NCBI GenBank assembly: GCA_004352715.1
Contig: SCFE01000074.1
Span: 1-64,000 of the forward strand
Direction: 5' to 3'
From: Hofstenia miamia
Taxonomy: Eukaryota; Xenacoelomorpha; Acoela
DNA: 64,000 nt
The translations under genes and the position numbers were made by a program. The notes under the pieces were generated by a model. That model saw only the letters and a program-made list of their open reading frames with translations. It ran no database searches and had not been told where the DNA came from. Shown piece by piece: positions 46,101 through 59,400 of the stretch (position 1 is the stretch's first letter; the number at the start of each line of letters is the position of its first letter).

Positions 46101-49100
46101 TCTTATCAGACTTTAGACGATGCTCACATACTCAATTATACTGTTTGTGTGCCTTACAATAAGGTCAACCATCTAATCTGAAAATAAAGCATTGAATGCA
46201 TCTGTCATAGAAACAATTGTAGAAGCTTGAGGTAAGAGTTTCATTGACACAGATTCACTTAGAATGTCACAAGATCTTTGTTGATCCACACTTTTTGGAG
46301 CCAAGTTAGTCAAAAGAACTTTTTCTGTTTTTTTATTTTTCTTTGGACCCATGTAACCAGCTAGCAATTTAGTCTTCAGCTAAAGATTTTTCGATGGAAT
46401 TTACCAAATCCACCTGAATGAGAAATTTAGTTGGCGGCCTGTCAGTGCGGGAATATTCAGTTTCATTATCAGATACATTTTCATCACCACTGCCAGAATC
46501 CCTCTCACTTTCGGGAACTGCAGCTTAAAGCTCACCATCATCATACAGTTCTGTTAGATCATTGTTGTCTTCAAAGTCTTTGTCTTCATTTTCAACAAAG
46601 CATAGAATATCTTCTATGGCTTGCTTAGCAGTAATTTTTCTTTTTGCTATTATGTATCAGTTCTACACTAAAAAAGAAATTACATGTGTTAGTGTACCTA
46701 GGACCAGGTGTGGTACCTTGTGGTACCTCACAGAACAGACATTACAGAAGTTTCCAGAATTTGAAAAAAGACAAGAAAACAACATTCTGGTTTCCTCACT
46801 GTGGTAAGTTTTATTAATTGTGAGGCAAAACTTTGACTCATTTCCCAGCTACTCTGTGTAAAATGTAGCTGTTAGATAGTATTGGGGTTAAGAAATAAAA
46901 AATGCTCAATGAAAATTACCTGGAAGCCATATATGGCACGCTGCCCCAAGGAACTGCTAGCACTGTGAAAATTAAAAAATAGTACCAGTTGACTACAAAA
47001 CACCTTTAGCAAAAAAATGGACTAGCGATAGCTTACAAATGGATTTCCTCTTTGGACTATAAAGACGCTCTGCTGAAATTCTCCACTCTCCCGCTGTCAC
47101 TCTACTTCCATGCCTGTGATCTCCTTCTGTTCAATCGACTACTGACTCGCAAATTGGATCTTGATCCTTTTGATTTCATTAAGTTCTCTAATGCCTGCTG
47201 CACTCGCTCTGATTATGTTGTCACCTTCTCCATTCGTCGTACAAAGAAACATCGCACCCTTCACTCGTTTTTCAATCGTGCTTGTACTGCTGCTAATTAC
47301 ATCTTGACTCGCAAATGAAAAGGAATTACCACATGTCTTGGTAGCACTAAAATCAAGATGGTTGACAGAGGACCAAGTAGACCAGTGCTCAAAATCAGAA
47401 GAAATGTTAGAAGCAAAAGATCAACCAAAATAAAAAATCGCAGTGTCGTCGACATACAGCAGGCAAGACGAGTTGAGAACAGAATGAGGGAGGTCGTTAA
47501 TTGCAATGAGGAAGAAAAGAACAGCAAACACTGAGCGTGGAGAGGCACTACTAGTAACGGGGACATGAGAAGAGATAGATGAGTTGATTTTGACACATTT
47601 GTGGTGATTGATCAGGTAAGACTGGAACAGTTCGATGAAATCCACATCAAAACCAAATAAACGTAAACTTGTCAAGCAGAATGGAATGAGGGAGGTAATC
47701 AAACGCTTTTGAGATGTCAAGAAAGATAATACAACCAGGATCATTACAATCAGAGTTAGTAATCATAGTGACCAGGAAGGTTGCCATGCTGAGAAGAAGA
47801 GATGAGGTGACAAATTTTTGGGAATACATAATGAAAAACAAGGTGTTCAAAGATGATAAACAGTCGAGATAGAATAGCTATTGGGTGGTAGGACGTGACC
47901 TGCAAGGAGGGAAGCTGATTAGATTTTAACAGCAGAGAAATCCAAGATGTCTTCCAACAGGCCAGATCGTGCTTAGGGGAGCAAATGAAGAGGTAAAGTT
48001 GCTTTAAATGGATAGAAAGCGTGGAGGTTTCATGAATTACAAAGGAAGGGACACCATCAGGATAACAAGGACCAGACAACTTGCAAGATTTAAGCATTAG
48101 ACAAATATCATGGGTGCTGAAGTCAATATCACAAAGTCTGATTATCGGGGAGGCAGAACAGGGCACATGGAGACAGGTTCAGAGAAGTTAGAGGCAAAAT
48201 ACGTGTTGACCAGATCAGCTTTCTCCAGGTCAGAGTGAGCAGAAAGAAGATTCCATCTCAAAGTGGGGAGCTCAGGCTTGAAATAAAAAGAACGCAGGAA
48301 TGAATAAGTCTTGGAGAACCGGACGAGAAGCTAGAGAGAAAAGAGACTTTGTCAAGTTCTATAATATTGGTAAAATCTTCTGTGAGCGAAGCAAACTTCG
48401 GAGAAGCAGTAGTACCAGAACGGCCTTTGTAAGACTCCAATTTATTCAAGGAGTGCGCAGTAAGAGATGAGAGATAGACGGGAAGAGACGCAGGCTTTTT
48501 CTGCCAACGAGGAACATAAGCAGAAATAACTTCAAACGTCAACTGTGAAGGAATCACCAAAACCGGGGAGCGAAGATGAGAGAGCAGCATTAAGTCACTG
48601 TTAAATCGAGCATATTGGGGAGCAGCCAGATAAGCAGATGGAGAAGTAGAATTGACAGACAGATTGAAGTGGATGAATGAGTGATCTGACAGCTTAGCAG
48701 GAACAGGGATTACAGATATGTCGAATATGTAATCGGGGTGAGAGAGAGCACAAAACCAAACCAAGCAGGGAGGAGCTGGAAGTAGGAGAAATTGGAACAG
48801 CAGTGAGACGGCAGGAAGCACTAGAACCAAAAACTGGAAGAGGACGATTACGGTTAGTAGACAAAGGGATAGACTGCTTAGGAGGAGCAAGTGGGGTTGT
48901 GAAATGTAATGAAGTAAATTAAAACGATTAATAAATGTATTGTTAAAAGTCATTAACTTGACATCTCGATACATCTTTCTTTTTTTTCCTGGTTGCTATG
49001 CCAGGTGGACTGGACATCCATAGTAGTCGAAAATACTTCATAGTAAACATTTAGGTATTCTTAGTAAACCTCTTGACAGCTGCTGTCAGCAGCAGCAGCA

Positions 49101-52100
49101 GCAGCCTTCTGACGATTCTTCCTTAGCTTTATTATTTTTGCTTCTCTCTTCATCATCTGTTTCCATTGCAAATGAATTGTCTTGTGTTCCGCTCTCTCTT
49201 TTCCAGAGTAAAGGAATTAAGTGTCGCCGGTTTCTTTGAATAATTGTGTTGCCCACTCATATAATATAAGATCGTGGAAACTTCCCCTGTTTCACAACCT
49301 TGCCAATAGAGTTGTTGAGGAACACAATCCTAAAAATCGCCTTTTTCCAACCCACAAAGATCCCTTGATTTCATATCGTATGTTTTCTTTTGTTGAGCCT
49401 GATATTTCCTTTCCTCCTTCTTGAATGTCTTCCCTATTACTTTTGGTTTTAGTAGCTTTCCCTTCATTAATTGATTTGATTGTGCTGGGGAGAATTTACT
49501 GAATACTAAGGGTGTATTGTTATAATCCAATAATGAAAGCCGGAAGTCAGTCCCCTTCTTAAATAGACTTTTAAACGTTTTTACTCCTTTCTCGGCGAGT
49601 CCGTTGGATTGGGGGTACCTTGGGCTGCTGTTGATTACTTTAAATCCAAGCTCATGTGCAAATTCTTTTAATTCCATAGAACCAAATGGATTTTTAGCAG
49701 CAATGATCTCATCGGGAATTCCGTGTACTGATATCACATCTTTGAGTCTTTCCTTTATTGCATATGTACTCTTTCCAATTGCTTGGCAGCACTGTAAATA
49801 TCTAGAAAAATAGTCAACACATATCACGAATGTTTTATTTGAGATATCGGCAATATCCAAATCAATTTTTTGAAAGGAACAGTCTGGCCTTCTATGTAAC
49901 ATTAATGTTTCTTGTTGATTGTTAGGTTGGTGCATTTTACAATGGTTACAATTTGAAACAAATTGTTCAATATCTTGAGAGATATTAGGCCAAAATAAGA
50001 ATTGTCTTGCATATTCCTTTGTTTTGAGGATTCCCATATGTGCTCGATGTACCAATGAAGAAACGCGTTTACAGTATGACTTCGGAATATACACCTTTCC
50101 TTGTTTCATTATGTAACCTTCCTTACAGTAAAGTTCACGCCTTATTTTATGCATATGTTTTTGCTCTGCAGACTGAAGTTATCTTTTTCTCGGGCCACTC
50201 AAAATTAATGAACTTTAGCATTTCTCTACGTCTTTGTTTCCCGTTTTATCCTCTCCAAATCCAAAATTTTGTTGGAAACGTTTACTGTATGAATTGCCAC
50301 GGACAACTTTTTTCTATATCGCTGCTTTTGATTTGTGGTAAGCTCAATTTTAAAAGAGCATCAGCTAACAACAACTCTTTTCCCGGTTTACATACTATTT
50401 TTAGTGAAGGATATCGTTGGAGGATAACAAAAAGTATTTTTGCACTTGGGCATGTATTGACCGCCATGTGTTGTCTCGATTCGAAGGGCTTATGATTCGT
50501 TTCAATTGTTATGCTTCGTCCATATGTATACTGATGGAAGTGATCGCAAGCGTAAGTGATTGCTAATAATTCCTTCTCTATCTGGGCGTAATTTTGTTCG
50601 CAAGATGTCATTGAACGTGCAGCGTATGCGACAGGTTTACCTTCTTGCAACATGCAGGCTCCAAGTGCAAAATTTGATGCAACAGTCAAGGATACAACAT
50701 GGAAGAATACAATTTGAGAGTCAGGATGTGGAGGAATGGAACGGGCATCATCCAATTGTAGAGAGGAGGAACGAAGGTGATCAGCAACATCTGAGGTAGA
50801 CACAGAGACAACAAAACGGCTATTATAGATATGAGCTTTGCAGTGGCGGGGGGGGGGGGGGGGGNGTGAAGAAATCACTAAAAACAGGGAACGAAGATGA
50901 GAGAGCAGCATTAAGTGACAGAAAGTCACTGTTAAATCGAGCATATTGGGGAGCAGCCAGATAAGCAGATGGAGAAGTAGAATTGACAGACAGATTGAAG
51001 TGGATGAATGAGTGATCTGACAGCTTAGCAGGAACAGGGATTACAGATATGTCGAATATGTAATCGGGGTGAGAGAGAGCACAAAACCAAACCAAGCAGG
51101 GAGGAGCTGGAAGTAGATCTAATTGGAACAGCAGGGAGACGGTAGGAAGCACTAGAACCAAAAACTGGAAGAGGACGATTACAGTTCGTAGACAAAGGGA
51201 TAGACTGCTTAGGAGGAGCAAGTGGGGTTGTGAAATGTAATGAAGTAAATTAAAACGATTAATAAATGTATTGTTAAAAGTCATTAACTGTACAAAGTAT
51301 TTATACTCTAATTTACAAATACCCTTGTGACATTGTGCCAGTCTAGCGGTAATCCCGAGGGAAGGTATTCATAGTAAACATTTAGGTATTCTTAGTAAAC
51401 CTCTTGACATCTCGATACAGCAGCAGCAGCAGCAGCAGCAGCAGGATGATTGGGAGTGTTGAGACAGGACGTGAGGCAGCTGCACTGTAGAAGAACATTT
51501 TAGTGAGAAAACATCAGAGGCCAGCTTTGTGAGGGATTCCGACAAGGATGATATGATACCAGGACCATCATTGGAGGACGGGATCGAGGTAGAGAGAGAA
51601 GTGACAGCTTGGCGCAGCAACAAAGTGATGGCGTTTTTTTCAGACCACCAACAGCAGAGGTAAACTGGGCATCGCTCAAATTTTTGAGGTCGGACAGCGA
51701 AATTGTAGGAGACATAACTGAAATCTAATAAACTGTATAATAAACAGACATCCTTAACACATATCTTGACTGAGCGTCTTTGCCACTGGCTCCCGAATGT
51801 ACTCCTCATAGCTTGGGCTGATACTCCGTCTCAGACCATGATTCGAATTCAGTTGGCGTTTCTGAATTCACAGACATAGTGACTACACTACCAACAGGAA
51901 TGTTGTCATTCTGACGGCTAAAAATTTGTTCAATAGTGAAGAAGTTTTCGTCAGGATGTTAAGTCCGTATGACTATAACGTTTCTTAATTTCAAAGGATC
52001 TCTTTTAACCACACTACAAACATATTCACTCGAAATTTGCAGTTTGCCAACCATTTTAATTTGAGTCTTTCACGAAATTTTGACAATTCTAGTCGATATT

Positions 52101-53429
52101 TTTTCTATATATATGTATATACAGTACTGGCCAAAAGTTTGGAAACAGTAACCTGTCTAAAGCGTGTTTTATGATATTTCCTGGAAACTTCATAAAATTC
52201 CTGGAATTCCCAATTTTTTCTTAGAATTTACAACAGATTCATTTAGCCAATCAAATTAACCAACTTTAGATATACACACAATATATTTTCACTGAAAAAG
52301 CACTATCATTATAGTTTGAAATATGGTTAATGGTAGTGAAATTTCACCAACAAAGCGTGCTCAAATTCATATCTTGTATGTGGAGGGGTACAATTATCGT
52401 GCTATAGCTGTTAGAATGTGCGTGTCAGTATCTTCGGTATCCAGAAGTGTTACTCGCTATCAGCAACTGCAAAATTTTTCCTCTCGCAAACAGTCTGGAA
52501 GACCAAAAGTGACAACCCCTCAGACTTACCGTCTCATTCACAGTTACGTCGTCAATCAACCATTCACTTCATCTTCTGAAGTCAAAGCAAATCTAGGTTC
52601 AGTAGTGCAAAATGTATCAACACACACCATTAAGCGTCAATTGAATACTACCTTTGAACTTCCATCATGCAAACCGGCAGCCAAACCCCGATTTTCTTCA
52701 AATAACATTCGAGACCGGTTACGCTTCTGCAGGCAATACCAATACTACACCCCTGAGATGTGGCATCAAGTAATGTTTAGTGACGAATCCAAGATTTGCT
52801 AGTTTACATCATACCGGCCACACGTTCCATGACCAAGAAACCAAAGATTCAACACGTTACATGCAACAAACTGTCCGCTCAGCACCTTCTGTGATGATTT
52901 GGGTTGCTCTAACGAATGCGCGTTCTGGTCTTCATTTTGTTCCTCACAACGAGACAGTCTCAAAATAATTCAGGAGAAAGATGGTGCTCCTTGTTACAGC
53001 GCCAAAGTTGTGAAACAGTGGATTGCAACACAAGATTTTCGGCTGCTTGAGAACTGGCCGGGAAATTCCCCAAACCTCAACGTCATAGAAAATTGCTGTC
53101 ATCACATCAAAAACTGCCTGAAGAATCGCCAATGCACATCACTCGACGATCTGAAGGAGGAAATTAAAGTGGTATGGTGCACAGAGATTACTGATGATTA
53201 TTGTAGAAAGCTGGTCGAGTCAATGTCAAATCGCATTGCTGCGTGTTTGGCCAATATTGGCGGACATACAAAATATTAGTGAGTTTTTCTGAATTAACTA
53301 TTTACTTTCTACATGGTGTTATCATATTGTTTCTACATTGTCTTATTATATTGTTTTTACATTTTGTTTTTTAGTGTAAAATACAAAAATTTCTAAATTT
53401 GAAAAGTGTTCCGAAACTTTTGGCCAGTA

Positions 53430-53466
<37 letters not shown>

Positions 53467-56400
53467 AACGCACTATTACTGCATGGAATTTGTTATTTTG
53501 TCAGATTTACAGATATATCGTGAGCAAAATGGAAGATGCGTTTGCATCTATCTTGCTTTCTAGAAAATGAATATCATCGTCCAAACATTGACTGTAAAGG
53601 TGTAGAAATGTCTGTATTTGTCGTGAATCAATAAACAATAACATCGCTTCAACTACATGAGCGTGAAGCCCATTTTTATTTAAATATCTTTTTTCAATAT
53701 GAGGAGCAATAAGTTTATTCCCCAATGCTAAAAGAAATTAACACCGATCAGAAAATTTTTTAGCATATTTGCTGTTATGGTTGTCAACTGTAAGCGTATT
53801 GAGAGCACATATATCAAACAAACCACAAAATGTAGTAGAAGTGTATCGAAGGTTTCCCCGTCTGCAGCTGTACATTTCTAGCATTTGATCAATTGTATCA
53901 ACCGCCCTTTTCTTGCATTGTAGGAAAGATTGCTATTTGGTTTCCTTTCTTCGTCTTCAGGCTCTTTGTTGTTTACATGCTCGGTTGAAATAACTAAAAT
54001 TGCTTTATTTTTCTTTGGAACATAAAAATCAAGCTGCAAATTTCCGGAATAAAAACATATAGATGAATATTTTTCGTGCTTCTTATAAGTTAGCATAATA
54101 CTTGGTGTGATCGAAAAGGTATGAGACTGTTCGTCGGTTGCAGCAAATATGATTGTGTATGTTATTTGTTGTATTCACCACGAAACAATAGAATGTAGCA
54201 GCACTGTGGAAGCATTCTTACCTTATCAATTACCACATGTTATTATTTTATTGTTTGTGTATAGCACACACATCTGACAATATATTTCATTTAAATGAAT
54301 TGTGAAAAAGAAAATTATAGATTTTGTATTGAACTGTTTGGAAGCAGGCTCCATACTTACCAGACTACAATCTCTCGGATAAATGGATATTTAGTGACTT
54401 AGAAGCCAAACAAAACTTAATCAATTTTTCTAATGGTGACGACCTTGAAAAGTTCCTTTCTGGTTCTCTATCAGCCATTACAAAAGAAGCGTTTATCCAC
54501 CAATACGAAAAATTACTGCATCATTTAGCATCTGTACAGGAGAATCATGGTACATACTTGTAATTTTTACTAGATTTTGCTTTTTATCAATACGTTGTAG
54601 CTTTGTATATAATAAGTCTCATTACTTTTCGACCATGCTAAGTAGTATGTATGTCTCTCTTGTTTTTACGGAGAGTACCAACATAGCTCAATTTTTTTGA
54701 AGGAGCTCTTCACATAAGGTTACTTCTGAACAAAGATTATTGCCAAATATTCCTCGACATTTGTTTACATGTTCAGTCAAATCTTTTACCGTTTTTTGGC
54801 CTGACCAATTTCTCTCCAGTACATAATTGAAAATTGGAAAAAGTTCCACATCTGCCAACTATGACCACTATTTCTCGAAGTGGTGCAAGCTTGTCTTTTG
54901 CAATTTCTTGTATGCATGTCGACAAATCTTATTGAGATACAGGGTGTAACAAAAGTAACCAGACGCTTGCAAAATGAAAGCAAGAACTGTAGTTACGTAG
55001 CTAAACATCAAAGGATGGAAATTTAACTGTGATGATTCGCCTTGCTGCAACAGCGATGTTATATGTTTAATCGATTTGGGGTTCAGATTTTTCATTCAAA
55101 TTTTTGAAATCGTCATTCCTATTGATCGTTACTCAAGGATGATGATCAGAGACTGACTTGAGTGATAAAGGCTTACTTACTAAAGATAAAAGTTTATGGT
55201 AGAAACCCACACACTATGGACGATCTGAAGAATGCTATTACCGATGAAATTCGTGCTATAGCATTAGATTTGGTGAACAAGGTGTGCCGGTCTGTTCGTG
55301 ACTGGATTTGCAAATGTATTGAACATGATGGTCATCATTTTGAACATTCTCTATTAACACTTTCTTCTTTTATGATTAATCTTTTTGGACATTATAACCT
55401 CAGTAAGTTGTTTAGATTCGCTACACTATATTTTACTATGAATGATTCGTTTTTTTATTCCTACTCTTATGAATAAAGTTAGATTTCTCGTAAAATGAAG
55501 CGTCTGGTTACTTTTGTTACACCCTGTAGTTGCAGCAAAAACAGGTCGTCGTAATTTTCGATTCGTAGTTCAAAGTTGGCACACTGATTCTTTTGTTACC
55601 TGCAATGCAACCATAATCAACAGAATACCCACAAAGGCGGCTAATTCCATAGAATTAAAACTGTTCCATCTTTGATTTGTCCATTCCAATTGCAGCATCA
55701 CTAAACAACAAAGAAAACGTGACTAAATCTGTATTTCCCAACTTTATAGGCAATATGATACAGTGCCTGGGTTTGAATGGATAACGTTGTGATCTGCTAA
55801 TTTGAATCTTCGTGATATTGGCGGTGATTTACATTTTCTTTCTATATATATATATATATATACTTGTTGATGGTGCCTCCTCATTAGTTTGTTAATTAAA
55901 AATACATAGCGCAATAGATGGTTTATATAATTATTATAACGAAATATATATGTATATTTGTATGTACGTAATTTATACTTTGATTATAAATGAAGGTGTT
56001 GTATCATTTCCTGTTTATAATGGAAGTGCGAATTGCATCAAAGAACGCAAATACCTAGATAATAACAAAGTAATGAGAAATAAACCCAGTCCGCACCGAC
56101 AAGCGAATGCACCCAATGATTATTTAAGTACTAAGTGTTTTCAAGTTCTTTGATGAAATAAAGTCCACTGTTAAAATCAAAATTCTTATTTTAATTATAG
56201 TACTGCTTTTTATACCATATTCTACATTGTTCACTTTTGTTTTAATTAATTTTCTAAACTAAATTCATTGCATTCAGGACTCTAAGCCAAGGGCTTCTAA
56301 ATAGCAGTGATTGCTCTAAGCCCATACATGCAGCACATATCACTTAATATCTAACAATTCTTATTTTTCACTTTTTTCAGATTTTCGCATTTTTTACTTC

Positions 56401-59400
56401 ATTGAATCTTTAGTAGTTCGTAATATGATCTACATGCCCTAATAAGTAAAACCACAATTTTTAAGACACAATCATGGTTTATTTAACTTTAAAAAATCTG
56501 GCTAATGTATTTTCTAAATTTTTTGATTTTTTGCTCTTTTATATTGTTCTCACATTTGAGATACTTTTCTTCAAATATTAAGCTTGTCTGACCAAATAAG
56601 TGGTGCATTGGTCTTGAGGACATCCCCAAATACCAAGAAACAGCATATTTCAGGTAGAATAAAAAAATCGGATCTCAATTTGTTGCCCAGTGTTACAGAA
56701 CATCAATTCGACGTGGATTATACAGAAATTGAAAATGGATATGAACAGTTTCATAGCAATTCAATTACTGTAGGTGATTTTCAGTTCATGCAATGAATGC
56801 AAATTTTAAGGCAAATGTCGGTAATTACATGCAGGCAAATCCTTATAATTTAATTAAATGTTAGCTATTATTTAAGTTCTAATGTAGTGAGAATTTAATT
56901 AAGCTTAACCTCCTATTTAATTTTGATAATTGCATGCATTTCTTGGTGTTTTTCATGTATTGATGCTAAAAGCTGCTCATTCCGTTAATGCATTTGATTT
57001 CTTGATTTTTTCGCAGAGTTTTAGTCTTGAATTTCCCTGTGTGCTTTCAATTTTTTCCTTTACTATAGTAAATCAACTTATATTTAGGAGTGGCAACTTG
57101 TGGATGAATTTATGGTTGAGATGGAAATGACATTTCCAATCTATTTTGTTCACGAGAGCTCTGAACTGAATCAAATTTATGCTCATCTTCAGTCATCTGT
57201 TTCATCTGTTGAAACCAGTGCACTGGAATGTAAGTCTCGTTTGTTTAATTGTAATAATAATCAATATCGGAAAGGAATAGTCTAGTTTCCAAATATAAGA
57301 GATACATTAGAAAAGTAATGGAAAGCGTTAATAAAAAACTTCTCTGGGTGGAGAAATTGAATTGGAATTTTGTGCATCAATGTAGATGTATCCAACGTAT
57401 TGGATTTATTTATTATTGCCTTTTTACTCAAATGTTTAGCTTTTCTAGTCCTTATATATGAACGAAAAATATTTAATTTATTCGTATTTTAAATACGTAA
57501 ATCAAGTAGTTTTCTTATTCGAATTTTGACTAATTTTGTTGATAAATCTCCCTTTGAACATATAGTGCTGATTTAGTGTTAATCAAGAGTATCTTCGATA
57601 ATGGCTATCAAATTGGTGTGTCAACATCTTATCCTAAACAGTTATCAGAATTTGTCTTGACAAATATAGAGGTTAGTAGATTAATACAAATTTTACTTTA
57701 ACTCAAACAATGTCACACCATTGGTAAATACTTTGCACTTGTATTGATGAGAAATTTTATGTACATAAGGATAATATTTTTTTATTTTTCATTTGCAAAA
57801 GGTACTCTGCTAAACTAAATGGCGTCTTTTTCTACTTTTTCGATAGTCAATTTTTTATGCAAGCATGCTTATATTGGTACATATATGTTTTTGTTTTTGT
57901 TAAGTATACATAAATTTTAGAAGACTTCTTTTTTTAAAAGATTGTTTTTAGGGCTCATTAACAGGATATGGACTAGAAGATCAGCTCCCTACAATTGTTT
58001 TTGTTGCCCATTACGATGCTCTTGGCGTTGCACCGGTAAATATTTCTATTATTGCAAATATATTATCTAAATTTTTATCAGAGCCTTTCTTTTGGTACGG
58101 ATTCCAACGCTAGTGGGGTAGTTGCCCTGCTGCATTTAGCGAAGATTTTTTCCAAGTTGTATTCAACTCCACGGTCTGCTGCTAAGTAGTCATTTAGAAT
58201 TCTGTATTTTTGCTAATTTCAATGTTTAGGCATAACCTACTTTTCCTTTTGTCTGCGGCTGGGAAATTTAATTATCAAGGTTCAAAGAGATTCTTAGAAG
58301 AAAACATGGATGTGCATGGTCAGTATACTCATTAGTCCATTTCTTAACACTAATGCTTATGTCGCAATTTTAATATTTATACATGATATATTGACTTGTA
58401 AATCAATTGCTCTGAGTTGAACAAACGAATAATTTCGTTTAAACTAAGCATACTTAATACGAAAAATAGATTTTTTGATATCTTGATGTGTAAATTTGTT
58501 TATATCACAAAGTGAAAGTTCATTTTGGTGTTAAAATTTATCGCTTTAAACTTGCTTATGAGTGGGAGATGAATTGGCGATCCTCCACTCAGTTAAAACC
58601 CACCCTGACATGTAGGTATTAGTGTATTAATGTATGCATTAATACGAAAACAGAACGTAGTAACATTGATAGTACTATTAATGAATATTATATCGCTGAT
58701 GTTAAATATTTTGAATTTTGTGAAGCTTTCACCTAGTTTTTTTAATATTTCAATGTAATTTACTAGATTTTTTATATGTGGTATTTATCAATAATATGAT
58801 GTATGCGTAACAAATACTTTACTACTTTTAAGTCCACGCTGTGTTTTGCTTGTTTTTACGACCAATTGAAAATTTTGAACTTTACCTGAAGTTGATTTTT
58901 AAAATATATATATTGAATGGAAATTACATTATTCTGTTGATGATTAAAGTGCATTCAAGCGCTTGTTTTATTGCTTAAATATTCACTTTAAAATTGTTGT
59001 GTTCCTCCATTTGTGTTTGTTCCTTTCTTGTTGTTTTGTGAGGCATTTGTTTAAGATTATTATCTTCAACATAGACAAATAGTTTTGATATGCGCGCTAG
59101 TGTATCTAAATACGTATTGTTAACTTTGGTTTAATTTACCTCCATTTTAATTGCTCATGTATTTGCAAATATTTTTTAGATGACACGATTCTGAAAAATG
59201 CTGCATTTGTGATCTGTTTGGACTCTATTGGTAATAAAGGTCTTCATTTACATGTTTCTAAGCCGCCAGCTGAAGATTCACCTTTGCATTCTTTTCTCAA
59301 GGTATTTTTTAGTGGTCATTGGCCTTAGGTGACATTTCTTAAAGTTCACTGTATTTTATGTTACTCTGCTTTGTTTCATGTTATCAGTTGTTTTAAAATG

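Larger units (their letters stand above)
53520..55690 (-). pseudogene. piggyBac transposase pseudogene 2, split by two mariner-type insertions
   Basis: On the - strand, pieces of one transposase appear in order: ELAAFVGILLIMVALQVTKE and RRPVFAAT (about 55650-55530); then, beyond the insertion at 54940-55526, KDKLAPLREIV (about 54910-54880), GEKLVRPKNGKRF, LTEHVNKCRGIFGNNLCSEV and VGTLRKNKRDIHTTY (54800-54650). Beyond the insertion at 54101-54642 come CFYSGNLQLDFYVPKKNKAI, LVISTEHVNN and NLSYNARKG (54096-53900), then a decayed tail to about 53520. The order matches piggyBac transposases (GLKAFIGLL, DKxAPIR, TxDxFFTS, LVGTxRKNK, YxPKKNKxVxLLST, N-x-x-K-G). The frame is broken many times. It is a different copy from 44101-46887. 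Confidence 0.78.
43933..57087 (+). other. Intron 2 of nicalin, 13.2 kb, packed with transposons
   Basis: Bounded by GTAACC after codon AAC (43932) and TATTTAG before GAG (57088). The flanking exons join in phase 0 with no missing conserved residues, so no exon is hidden inside. It contains two piggyBac remnants, two LINE blocks, a Gypsy fragment, a Tc1 element and two mariner-type elements. The stretches 55700-57087 hold only unassigned short ORFs (55950-56153 and 56584-56796) and AT repeats. Confidence 0.85.

Noticed and set aside
57541-57576. Earlier AG (57563-57565 region, ATAG) as the exon 4 acceptor
   Set aside because: In the required phase it gives an immediate TAG stop; the TTTAG ending at 57576 keeps the conserved frame.
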